This document shows, piece by piece, positions 10,827 through 18,256 of a stretch of 29,099 nt of DNA. The stretch comes from Chloroflexota bacterium (GTDB lineage: Bacteria; Chloroflexota; Limnocylindria; Limnocylindrales; CSP1-4), in the NCBI GenBank assembly GCA_021785115.1, contig JAJYGO010000347.1, forward strand, positions 1 through 29,099, in the 5' to 3' direction. How positions within the stretch are numbered: position 1 is the first letter of the stretch; each line of letters opens with the position of its first letter. The notes beneath the pieces were generated by a model. That model was not told the DNA's origin, did not search any database, and was given only the letters and a program-made list of their open reading frames with translations. The position numbers and the translations under genes are program-made.

Positions 10827-11987
10827 GTGCGCATCGCGATCGTCCACAGCTTCTACAGCAGCCGGCAGCCGAGCGGCGAGAACGGCGTCGTCGAGGCCGA
10901 GGTCGCGGCGCTTCGCCGGGCCGGGCACGAGGTGGCACTGGTGGCCGCGCGCACCGACGACCTCGAGCGGGAGCCCCTCTATGGCATCCGGGCGGCCGCT
11001 CGCGTCGCCACGGGCCTGGGACGCTCGCCGCTCGGGCAACTCCGCCGGCTTCGACCCGACGTCGTCCACGTCCACAACCTCTTCCCGAACTTCGGGAGAC
11101 GTTGGGCGGCCGAGCTGGACGTCCCCCTGGTCGCGACCCTGCACAACTTCCGACCGGTGTGTGCGAGCGGGATCCTGTACCGGGGCGGCGAGATCTGCAC
11201 GCTGTGCCCCGACGGGGACCGGTTCGCGGGGCTCCGCCATCGCTGCTACCGGGGATCCGCCGCGGCGACGCTCCCGCTCGCCTGGGCCAACCGGCGCGGC
11301 CCGGCCGTGGATCCCCTGCTGGCGCGCGCCGACCGCCTGGTGATGCTCTCGGAGCTCGCCGTCGAGCAACTCGCTCGGGTGGGCATCGACCGCCGCAAGG
11401 TGGTGCTCTGGTCCAACTTCCTGCCGGACGATCTGGACCCGGGCCCGACTCCCCCGCAAGCGGCCCCAGACGGGTGGCTCTACGTCGGCAGGCTCGCGGA
11501 GGAGAAGGGGATAGGGCTGCTGGCAAGGACCTGGCCACGGGGACGAGCGCTCCGAATCGTCGGGGAGGGGCCGGCCGCAGACGAGGTCCGGCGGGCCATG
11601 GACGCGAACTCGAGCATCGAGGCGCTCGGGCGACGATCACGCGAGGAGGTCGTGGCGCTCATGCAAGGCTCGCTCGGCCTGGTCGTCCCAAGCCGTTGGT
11701 TCGAGGCGTTTCCCCTCGTCTACGCCGAGGCGATGGCCGCTGGCCTCCCGGTCCTGGCGTGGAGGCCGAACGCGGTCGCCGAGCGGGTGACCGCAGACGG
11801 AACCGGGGCCGCGACCTCATGGGGGGAGAACCTCGGTCCCGTGCTCGACGCCGCCGAGGCCGAATTCCTCTCGCTCCGAGCCCGCTGCCGGGCGGTCTTC
11901 GAGCAACGCTACGGCGAGACGGCGTACGTGGCCCGCGCGACGGCCCTCTACGGGGAGCTCACGCGGGCAGCCGACGCGCCGGGGTGA
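10827..11987 (+). CDS. GT4-family glycosyltransferase
   Basis: A 386-aa GT-B glycosyltransferase of the GT4 type. The N-domain begins VRIAIVHSFY and has a GENGVVEAEV segment; the C-domain has LYVGRLAEEKG (218-228) and the donor-binding E-x7-E pair E293/E301 within EAFPLVYAEAMAAGLPV. A Cys-rich insertion (C112, C124, C127, C140) after the LHNFRPVC stretch is shared by a subset of bacterial GT4 enzymes and may bind a metal or form a structural knot. It starts with GTG at 10827, with GGGGG 6 nt upstream. It is the third gene of the plus-strand run from 8884. Its last 29 nt overlap the convergent GT2 gene. Donor and acceptor are unknown. Confidence 0.9.
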   Translation: MRIAIVHSFYSSRQPSGENGVVEAEVAALRRAGHEVALVAARTDDLEREPLYGIRAAARVATGLGRSPLGQLRRLRPDVVHVHNLFPNFGRRWAAELDVPLVATLHNFRPVCASGILYRGGEICTLCPDGDRFAGLRHRCYRGSAAATLPLAWANRRGPAVDPLLARADRLVMLSELAVEQLARVGIDRRKVVLWSNFLPDDLDPGPTPPQAAPDGWLYVGRLAEEKGIGLLARTWPRGRALRIVGEGPAADEVRRAMDANSSIEALGRRSREEVVALMQGSLGLVVPSRWFEAFPLVYAEAMAAGLPVLAWRPNAVAERVTADGTGAATSWGENLGPVLDAAEAEFLSLRARCRAVFEQRYGETAYVARATALYGELTRAADAPG

Positions 11988-12783
11988 AGGTGATCCTCCC
12001 GGTCTTCTTCGCCACGAGCCAGCGGGGGTTCCGGGCGTTCAGGCGCAGGCTCAGGAGGCGGCCGAGCGCCCAGCTGCCTCGATCGGCATAGCCGTGCTTC
12101 TCCTGCACCATGCGCGACTCACGCAGCATCCGCTCCTCGTCGTAGGAGAGATTCCCCTCGTGCAGACGGAAGCGGCCGATGACCTGGGGCAGGATCAGGG
12201 GCGGGGAGAGCTTCATCGCGCGCACATACCAGTCGTAGTCTCCGCAGTTCCTGAAGGCGGTGTCGAAGGGCCCGACACGCTCGAAGAACGAGCGTCGGAC
12301 CCAGACCGTCTGCTGGGGGATGCACGACCAGCCGATGCCCGCGTAGGCGCGGACGCTCATGCGCACCGGCGTCCAGGACCCGAGCGGGCGGTCGTGCCCG
12401 TCCACGTACTCCAGGCGGCCACAGACCCACTGCACCTCGGGGCGGGCCGCGAACGCTCGCGCGACCAGGGCGAGCCCGCCCGGCGCGATCTCGTCATCGG
12501 CGTTGATGTACCCGACCACGTCGCCCCGCACCTCTGCCATGCCTCGGTTGATGGCCTCGTACATGCCACCGTCTCTGCCGACTAACACGCGGGAGGGGAA
12601 CCCAGCCGCGATCTCACGCGTCCGGTCGGTCGAATCCCCGTCCACGATGAGGTGGTCGATGGCAAGCCACGGCCGCCGCTGGCCCCAGATCGAGCGCAGC
12701 GTGCGTTCAAGGTAGCGTTCGGCGTTGAGCGTCGGCGTCACCACGCCCACGCACGACGGGGCCGGAGCAGCGATCGTTGGCAT
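11959..12783 (-). CDS. GT2-family glycosyltransferase (WcaA/WcaE-like)
   Basis: A 274-aa GT-A fold enzyme of family 2. Motifs are VVTPTLNAERYL at the start, VDGDSTDRT (47-55), the DxD-type NADDE (94-98) and the acceptor-side GDYDW (181-185). The DGGMYEAINRG stretch is typical of enzymes annotated near colanic-acid WcaE. The frame is open to 12897, but that longer form would overlap the divergent sulfotransferase start at 12896. MPTIAAPAP at 12783, with a purine-rich GGGGGGA just before it, fits the family better. The gene is transcribed alone towards the GT4 gene and overlaps its 3' end by 29 nt. Donor sugar unknown. Confidence 0.88.
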   Translation of the reverse strand: MPTIAAPAPSCVGVVTPTLNAERYLERTLRSIWGQRRPWLAIDHLIVDGDSTDRTREIAAGFPSRVLVGRDGGMYEAINRGMAEVRGDVVGYINADDEIAPGGLALVARAFAARPEVQWVCGRLEYVDGHDRPLGSWTPVRMSVRAYAGIGWSCIPQQTVWVRRSFFERVGPFDTAFRNCGDYDWYVRAMKLSPPLILPQVIGRFRLHEGNLSYDEERMLRESRMVQEKHGYADRGSWALGRLLSLRLNARNPRWLVAKKTGRITFTPARRLPA

Positions 12784-12882
12784 TCCATCCCCCCAGGCCC
12801 GACGCAACGCTACCCAGTCTAGCCAATCGCCCCACATGCCACCGGCCGGGGGCCCGCCGCTGTAGACAGGCACCGTCGCCAG

Positions 12883-12888
12883 TACCAT
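12883..12888 (+). promoter_or_regulatory. -10 box placing the sulfotransferase start at or near +1
   Basis: TACCAT (12883-12888) ends 7 nt before the ATG at 12896, the spacing expected for a leaderless transcript, and no Shine-Dalgarno sequence is present in between. A TAGACA-like hexamer upstream (12863-12868) is only 14 nt away, too close for a standard -35. Confidence 0.45.
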
Positions 12889-12895
12889 CCCGGCC

Positions 12896-13867
12896 ATGGA
12901 AGGAGCGACTCAGGAGACAGCCGACCGCGCGGCGGGCCGCGCGCCGATCCTCGTGACGGGAAGCCATCGATCCGGGACCAGTTGGGTCGGCCAGATGCTT
13001 GCCGCGGCCCCCGAGCCCGTCGCCTACCTATGGGAGCCATTCAGCCCGCGCTCGCGCCGCGGCGTGTTCGACGCACCCATCAGATGGTGGTTCACGTATG
13101 TCTGCGACGAGAACGCCGAGGAGTTCGCCCCCGCCGTCCGGGACCTGCTGGCCTTCCGGTATCACGTCCGAGCCGAGTTCAGGACGATCCGATCGCCACG
13201 GGACGCCGGCCGGATGGCGCGAGACCTGGGGCGGTTCCGCCGGTTCCGGAGGACTGCGGCCCGGCCCCTGCTGAAGGACCCGATCGCGGTCTTCTCCACC
13301 GAGTGGCTCGCGGCCAGGTTCGGCATGGAACCCATCGTGCTGATCCGTCATCCTGCTGCGTTCACCGCGAGCCTGAAGCGCCTCGGCTGGACCCATCCCT
13401 TCGACGACTTCCTGCAGCAGCCGCTCCTCATGCGCGACTTGCTCGGACCCTTTGAGGTCGACATCCGCCGATTCGCCGAGGGGCAGCACGACGTCGTGGA
13501 TCAGGGAGTCCTGCTCTGGAACGTCATCCATCTGGCCATCGACGCCTACCGCAACCGGCATCCGGGCTGGCGATTCGTTCGCCACGAGGACCTGTCCACG
13601 AATCCGCTGCCGACCTTCCGATCCCTCTACGACCACTGCGGGCTCACCTGGACACGGGACGTCGAGGAGCGCGTGCGGCTGCACAGCAACGCATCCAACC
13701 CGGCCATCGCCACCTCGGTGTCGTCGATCAGGCGGAACAGCGCAGCCAGCATCCGCATGTGGCGGAGCGTTCTCACGCCCGCAGAGAGTGAGCGTGTGCG
13801 AATCGGGACCGCGGAGCTGTGGCCGAGGTTCTACGGGGACCAGGACTGGGCCGAGCAGGACGCGTGA
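12896..13867 (+). CDS. Sulfotransferase-like protein 1
   Basis: A 323-aa PAPS-dependent sulfotransferase-fold protein. The 5'-phosphosulfate-binding loop is SHRSGTSW (23-30) and the 3'-phosphate-binding motif is VLIRHPAAFTASLKRL (148-163). FVRHEDLSTNP (227-237) is the late conserved segment seen in this superfamily. It has no signal peptide or membrane segment, so it should act in the cytoplasm, before the unit is flipped. The ATG at 12896 follows a TACCAT box and probably starts a leaderless message. It diverges from the GT2 gene and converges on sulfotransferase 2. Acceptor unknown; from context, a sugar of the lipid-linked repeat unit. Confidence 0.85.
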   Translation: MEGATQETADRAAGRAPILVTGSHRSGTSWVGQMLAAAPEPVAYLWEPFSPRSRRGVFDAPIRWWFTYVCDENAEEFAPAVRDLLAFRYHVRAEFRTIRSPRDAGRMARDLGRFRRFRRTAARPLLKDPIAVFSTEWLAARFGMEPIVLIRHPAAFTASLKRLGWTHPFDDFLQQPLLMRDLLGPFEVDIRRFAEGQHDVVDQGVLLWNVIHLAIDAYRNRHPGWRFVRHEDLSTNPLPTFRSLYDHCGLTWTRDVEERVRLHSNASNPAIATSVSSIRRNSAASIRMWRSVLTPAESERVRIGTAELWPRFYGDQDWAEQDA

Positions 13868-13886
13868 GTGCCGCGCGCGGCTCGTC

Positions 13887-14642
13887 TCACGCACCGTTCG
13901 GCAATGGAGCGAGGCGCTCGTAGATCTCACGGGCGCGCCGGCGCAGGGGCTCCAGCTCGGGCGCCTCGAGCTGGTGGGCGACGAGGAGCTTCTGCGCCTC
14001 TCTTTCGGCGCTCGGGCGTGCGAGGCTGACGGCCGCCCCGCCGTACCGCTCGCGGTTGCGTCGTTCGATTCCCTCGAACACCTGCGACACGTTCTGCTTC
14101 GTCGGCTGGAACTCCGCGAATGCCGTGCCGAAGCGCTCGTTGACCGCGCGGATCATTCGGTCCAGGTCGGTGCTGAGGGCCGACATGCGCCCGAGGACGA
14201 CGCGCTCACGGTATGGAAGGATCGCGCGGTGATAGCGAATCCATGCCACGAGAGGCGGACGGGGGCCAATCCCTCGGCGCACCATGTGCGCGAGCACGGC
14301 ATCCATCGGCTCGCGGACAAGGACGAGCGTGGGCAGGTCCCGGCGCGCCGCCTCGATCACCTGGGCGGCGGCGTGCGTGTGGTGAGCGATGGCGATGGGG
14401 CGTGCCTGCGCCGACTCGAACGCGTCGACCGCGAAGGTGCTGCCGGAGCGCCCGAAGCCCTCGATCACGACCTCCGTATCCCGACCGAGCACACGAATGC
14501 CGGTGCCCGCGTAGTGGCGGCGCGCCCACGCCATGTAGGGGACGGGATAGGCAGAGACGAGGTAGCGCAAGGCGTATCGGAACTCGCGCAGCCGCTGCTC
14601 TCGCGAGCCCCGAGCGGCTGGCGCATCACCTCTCACACTCAT
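13887..14642 (-). CDS. Sulfotransferase-like protein 2 (short paralogue family)
   Basis: A 251-aa P-loop protein with GFGRSGSTF (62-70) in the 5'-phosphosulfate position and LVLVREPMDAVLAHM (106-120) as a probable 3'-phosphate-binding segment. It is paralogous to the protein at 24408-25193: both begin (M/V)SVRG, share HHxHA after the first motif, and carry ARPSAEREA near the C-terminus (208-216 here). That shared start argues for the ATG at 14642; an in-frame ATG at 14657 is the alternative, and the long upstream open frame is not supported. It converges on sulfotransferase 1 with a 19-nt gap and diverges from the hydrolase at 14859. The motifs fit a sulfotransferase, but the family is one I cannot name. 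Confidence 0.75.
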   Translation of the reverse strand: MSVRGDAPAARGSREQRLREFRYALRYLVSAYPVPYMAWARRHYAGTGIRVLGRDTEVVIEGFGRSGSTFAVDAFESAQARPIAIAHHTHAAAQVIEAARRDLPTLVLVREPMDAVLAHMVRRGIGPRPPLVAWIRYHRAILPYRERVVLGRMSALSTDLDRMIRAVNERFGTAFAEFQPTKQNVSQVFEGIERRNRERYGGAAVSLARPSAEREAQKLLVAHQLEAPELEPLRRRAREIYERLAPLPNGA

Positions 14643-14858
14643 CGACGACCGGACCATATCAGGATCATCGGGCGCACTGCCCGAACGACCCGCTGAAGCT
14701 GGCACCTGTCCCCCGGATCTGCTAAGCATGTAGGACCGCGACAACCAAGGCGAGATCCGAGCGATCGCGCACGACGGCAGGCCCCGACTCCCGATCAGAG
14801 CCACGACAAATCGACGCCCGACCGTACCGCGTACGTCGGACGGAAGGAGGTTCGCGCC

Positions 14859-15818
14859 ATGACCCGCCGACCCGGTCACACACCCCGAAGGCCGACCGTC
14901 GCCGCCCTGCGCTCCATGGCCATCATCACGGCGACGGTCGTGACGTGGGCGGCCCTGCCCGCGCCGCTCTCGGCACAGGCGACGACACTCAACACGGCCC
15001 ACGGCCTGTGGGGGATCGGCAACGCGAATACCTCGGCGCACTGGTCCAGCCTCATCAAGGCCATGCAGGCCCCGTTCGCAGCCGTGGGCAGCTACCACCC
15101 GCTGAGTGGCTCCACCATCCCGAACTGGATCGATCGGGAGGCGGCGTCCACGCATGCCCTCCTGTACCTCAACATCAACTCGTGGCGAGTCGTGAACGGC
15201 GCGAAGGTCTGCTACCCGTGGTGGAAGGTCGCCGCCGGGTTGCAGGACCGCCAACTCGGGACCCTCGTCCGGCAACTGAAGGGGTTCCACTACTCCCGCA
15301 TCGTCCTCTCCTTTCATCACGAGCCGAACGTGAACGTGCGAAACGAACCGTCATGCGGAACCCCGCGCGCATACGGTCAGGCCTTCGCGCACGTCGTTAC
15401 CTACTTCCGCGCCCACGGCATCCGCTACCCGTGGGTGTGGACGATGACGGCTTCGGCGTTCTCGACGGGCAAGGCGACCGCATATCGCCCGCCCCTCGGA
15501 GACATCTCCTTCGTCGGGACGGACGGCTACAACATGAACAGGGGCGGTGTCTGGCGCTCCCCGCAGGTCGTCTTCGGGGCCGCGATCAAGTACGCGGCCG
15601 CGATCGGCCGTCCGCTGTTCGTCGGGGAGATCGGATGTGTCGAGCGGCCGGGCAATCCGGCAGCCAAGGCGCAATGGATCACCACCGCGGCTCAGATGCT
15701 CGCGGCGAGCGGCGTAACCGCGCTGCTCTGGGATGACCAGATCGAGTACACGCCGTTCACCTCACCGCAGGCCGAGGCGGCCTGGGTCGCGGCTTCTCGC
15801 CTTCCCTACTACCAGTGA
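14859..15818 (+). CDS. Secreted GH26-like glycoside hydrolase
   Basis: A 319-aa secreted protein. A signal peptide is visible: a basic N-terminus, a hydrophobic stretch at about 18-36, and a probable cleavage after LSAQA. The rest looks like a (beta/alpha)8 hydrolase of the GH26 (beta-mannanase-like) type, with LSFHHEPN holding the likely acid/base E155 and PLFVGEIG holding the likely nucleophile E257. C118 and C166 may form a disulfide; both are kept in the paralogue at 22943. The ATG at 14859 has an excellent GGAAGGAGG 8 nt upstream. A short inverted repeat CGTAC-CGC-GTACG (14823-14835) lies just before it. It probably trims or releases the polysaccharide made by this locus; substrate unproven. 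Confidence 0.8.
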   Translation: MTRRPGHTPRRPTVAALRSMAIITATVVTWAALPAPLSAQATTLNTAHGLWGIGNANTSAHWSSLIKAMQAPFAAVGSYHPLSGSTIPNWIDREAASTHALLYLNINSWRVVNGAKVCYPWWKVAAGLQDRQLGTLVRQLKGFHYSRIVLSFHHEPNVNVRNEPSCGTPRAYGQAFAHVVTYFRAHGIRYPWVWTMTASAFSTGKATAYRPPLGDISFVGTDGYNMNRGGVWRSPQVVFGAAIKYAAAIGRPLFVGEIGCVERPGNPAAKAQWITTAAQMLAASGVTALLWDDQIEYTPFTSPQAEAAWVAASRLPYYQ

Positions 15819-15866
15819 CGGAGTAGCGAAGGGCCGAGGAGAGGGTCGAGGGATCGCCAGAAGGGC

Positions 15867-15895
15867 GCGACACGCCGGGTGAGAGCCTGCATACT
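15867..15895 (+). promoter_or_regulatory. Promoter for a leaderless polymerase transcript
   Basis: GCGACA (15867-15872, 4 of 6), 17 nt, then CATACT (15890-15895, 4 of 6). The expected start, 7 nt after the -10 box, falls on the A of the ATG at 15902, and there is no Shine-Dalgarno sequence. This is the best-formed leaderless arrangement in the window. Confidence 0.55.
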
Positions 15896-15901
15896 GATCC
15901 G

Positions 15902-17284
15902 ATGATCTCGGGCGAGGGCCATCGCATCGGGTCACCGACACCCGCCCGCGTGGGGGTGGGCGCCCCTGTTCCCGCCACCGCGGTCCTCCGGGCGGTGGCG
16001 CATCGGTGGCCTCTCACAGGAGGATGGCGCCTGGCCCGGATGTACCTGCTGATCCTGTTCGTCACGACGATCGACGTGACCAGCTACTTCAACGGCCCCG
16101 GGAGCCAAGTGCGCTACGCGCTCGTGCTCCCGCCGATCGTGGCGGTGTTCCTGTACCGGCTCCGATCCCGAACACCCCTGATCCGGCGGCCCACGCCCGC
16201 AGACATGCTCCTCCTCGTGCTGTTCGCGTGGGGTCTCCTCGGAACGGCGTACGGCGTCACCCATTCGCACACGAAGGACGGCATGTTTCCGACCTTCGTT
16301 CCGATGGCGATCGCATTCCTTCCGCTCCTCGTGCCCGAGGTGCCGACCCGGGGGGAGGTCGTCAAGATCCTCCGGGTCATTGGGATCATCGGGGCCGCCT
16401 ATGTGGTCCTAAACGCCTTCGTCAACTCCCATGCGATCGCATCGCTCGCGGCGTACCGCGCCTACCGGAACGCCCTCCTCTGCTACGTGGCGATGGGGCT
16501 GGTAGCTACCGCCGTCCTGCGCCGGAGGGCTCGCCTCGCCCTGCTGCTGGCCCTGACCGCGGTCATCTTCGTCACGTATCCGTCGGGCACGTTCGTGCTG
16601 GTCGCCGTCGGCGTGCTGACGACCCTTTGGGTGACCGGCCGATCGGGGAGTTGGCTGCGGCCGGCCTTCCTGGGGGTCGTCTTCGTTGTCGCCATCGGGT
16701 TCGCACTGATTGACTTCCAGCAGGGCGTGAGCGCCACCAGCGGCTACTTCCAGATCGTCGGGAAGGCCAACGACAACGCGACACGCGTGGCCCTGTGGTC
16801 CTCCGGCCTCCGAGACTTCGCGCGATCGCCGCTCATCGGTACCGGGTTCACGGGGAACACCACGACGGTCACCAGCGTCCCCACCCAGCGGACGCTCGGG
16901 GTTCGAACCGTCCAGCTGCCGTTCCACAACGACTACGTGCTGTTCCTCGCCAACGGCGGCGTGCTCGGGTTCGGCCTGCTGGTCGGGTGGATCCTGCTCA
17001 CCCAGATCATCGTGCTCCGCCGCTACTGGGCATTCCTGGCGGCTGGGATGACCGCGTCCGCAAACCTCCTGCGAGTCCTCTTGGTCGGCTTCAATGCCTT
17101 CTTCACGGCGGCCGCCACCAACCCCGAGTTCACGGGGCTCGCCCGATCCGCGACCATCTTCTCGATCTACGGACTGATGATGGTGCTCGGAACCCCGGCT
17201 TCGGTACGCCCGCAGGAGCATGCGCGGGTGAACGTCGCGCCCGCGGCCTCCCGGCCGAGCCCACCGTCCGCGGCCACCGCGTGA
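15902..17284 (+). CDS. Wzy/O-antigen-ligase-like polysaccharide polymerase
   Basis: A 460-aa polytopic membrane protein with about 10-12 hydrophobic segments from residue 47 on. The large extracytoplasmic loop near the C-terminal half carries TRVALWSSGLRDF and GTGFTGN, then FHNDYVLFLANGGVLG (341-356), the His-containing motif typical of the O-antigen ligase/Wzy_C family. It would polymerise flipped repeat units, or transfer them, on the outer face of the membrane. The N-terminal 40 residues and the Pro/Ala-rich last 30 look disordered. The stop overlaps the start of sulfotransferase 3 as GTGA, so the two are translationally coupled. Polymerase versus ligase cannot be settled by sequence; one Wzx and one Wzy in the locus favours polymerase. 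Confidence 0.85.
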   Translation: MISGEGHRIGSPTPARVGVGAPVPATAVLRAVAHRWPLTGGWRLARMYLLILFVTTIDVTSYFNGPGSQVRYALVLPPIVAVFLYRLRSRTPLIRRPTPADMLLLVLFAWGLLGTAYGVTHSHTKDGMFPTFVPMAIAFLPLLVPEVPTRGEVVKILRVIGIIGAAYVVLNAFVNSHAIASLAAYRAYRNALLCYVAMGLVATAVLRRRARLALLLALTAVIFVTYPSGTFVLVAVGVLTTLWVTGRSGSWLRPAFLGVVFVVAIGFALIDFQQGVSATSGYFQIVGKANDNATRVALWSSGLRDFARSPLIGTGFTGNTTTVTSVPTQRTLGVRTVQLPFHNDYVLFLANGGVLGFGLLVGWILLTQIIVLRRYWAFLAAGMTASANLLRVLLVGFNAFFTAAATNPEFTGLARSATIFSIYGLMMVLGTPASVRPQEHARVNVAPAASRPSPPSAATA

Positions 17285-18216
17285 CCGCCGCCCCGTCCGT
17301 CACCCCGATCTTCCTGTTCTCGCTCCCGCGGTCGGGATCGACTCTCGTGCAGCGCGTGCTTGCCTCGCACGCCGACGTGGCGACGGCCTCGGAGCCGTGG
17401 CTGCTCCTCCCCTTCGTCTACGCGCTGCGGGACCGGGGGGTCCGGAGCGAGTACGCGGCGGTCCCGGCCGCCCGCGCGCTCAATCACTTCGTCGAGCAAC
17501 TGCCGGGCGGGCTGGACGACTACCTCCAGGAGCTCCGGAGCATGGCCGAGCATCTCTACGCGCGCGCCGCCGCAGGCCGGCCGTACTTCCTCGACAAGAC
17601 GCCCAGATACCACTTCGTCGTCGATGAGATGTTCCGCATCTTCCCCGACGCCCGGTTCCTCTTCCTGTGGCGCAATCCGCTCGCGGTCGTGGCATCGATC
17701 GTCCAAACGTGGACCCGCGATCGATGGGGACTGGGCCGTTGGCGGGCCGACCTGTTCGAGGGGTTGGGACGCCTCGTCGCCGCGTACGAGGCCAACCGCG
17801 ACCGGGCGCAGGCCGTTCGCTTCGAGGACCTCGTCTCGGGGCCGGCCGGCTGGCCCGCGATCTTCGCCCACCTCGGCCTGGCGTACGACCCCTCGGTCAC
17901 CAGTCGCTTCACCGAGGTCCAGCTGGACGGGGAGATGGGCGACAAGACGGGGGTCACGCGCTACGGAGGCCTGTCGAAGGAACCGATCGACCGGTGGCAG
18001 CAGGCGATCTCGAACCCGTTTCGCAAGCGCTGGTGCCGCGCGTATCTCGCGTGGATCGGCGAGCGCCGTCTTGCCGTGATGGGGTATGACCTGGACGAGC
18101 TCATCGCCCAGCTCGAGCAGATTCCCGATGGCAGCCGTCGACTCGGCATCGACCTCGCATACCGCGCATACGACGAGGTGGCTGGTCGTCGCCGACAGGC
18201 AGGACTGCGAGCCTGA
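17281..18216 (+). CDS. Sulfotransferase-like protein 3
   Basis: A 311-aa sulfotransferase of the classic P-loop type: SLPRSGSTL (14-22) for the 5'-phosphosulfate, DKTPRY (105-110), FLWRNPLAVVASIV (128-141) for the 3'-phosphate, and RFEDLVSGP (180-188). It resembles the Sulfotransfer_1/3 group. The start is the GTG at 17281, overlapping the polymerase stop by 4 nt (GTGA); a longer open frame begins inside the polymerase gene and is a shadow. The coupling to Wzy ties sulfation to the polymer-assembly step. It converges on the flippase gene, separated by a hairpin-rich 29-nt gap. No export signal, so cytoplasmic action is expected. Confidence 0.9.
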   Translation: MTAAPSVTPIFLFSLPRSGSTLVQRVLASHADVATASEPWLLLPFVYALRDRGVRSEYAAVPAARALNHFVEQLPGGLDDYLQELRSMAEHLYARAAAGRPYFLDKTPRYHFVVDEMFRIFPDARFLFLWRNPLAVVASIVQTWTRDRWGLGRWRADLFEGLGRLVAAYEANRDRAQAVRFEDLVSGPAGWPAIFAHLGLAYDPSVTSRFTEVQLDGEMGDKTGVTRYGGLSKEPIDRWQQAISNPFRKRWCRAYLAWIGERRLAVMGYDLDELIAQLEQIPDGSRRLGIDLAYRAYDEVAGRRRQAGLRA

Positions 18217-18225
18217 CTGACGTCC

Positions 18226-18256
18226 CCCGGACCGTCCGGGCGGCTTCAGGCCGCCC
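18226..18256. terminator. Tandem hairpins between convergent genes
   Basis: Two overlapping GC-rich hairpins lie at the meeting point of sulfotransferase 3 and the flippase gene: CCCGG-ACCGT-CCGGG (18226-18240) and GGGCGGC-TTCAG-GCCGCCC (18238-18256). The second covers the flippase stop codon. There is no T-tract, so this is a probable bidirectional terminator rather than a textbook one. Confidence 0.5.

Noticed and set aside
12784..12897. A longer start for the GT2 glycosyltransferase
   Set aside because: It would overlap the divergent sulfotransferase start, and the extra 38 residues do not look like a GT2 N-terminus; the ATG at 12783 has a purine-rich site.
14643..15320. A long N-terminal extension of sulfotransferase 2
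   Set aside because: It would run antisense through the secreted hydrolase at 14859, is Gly/Arg-rich, and the paralogue at 24408 starts at the equivalent SVRG.
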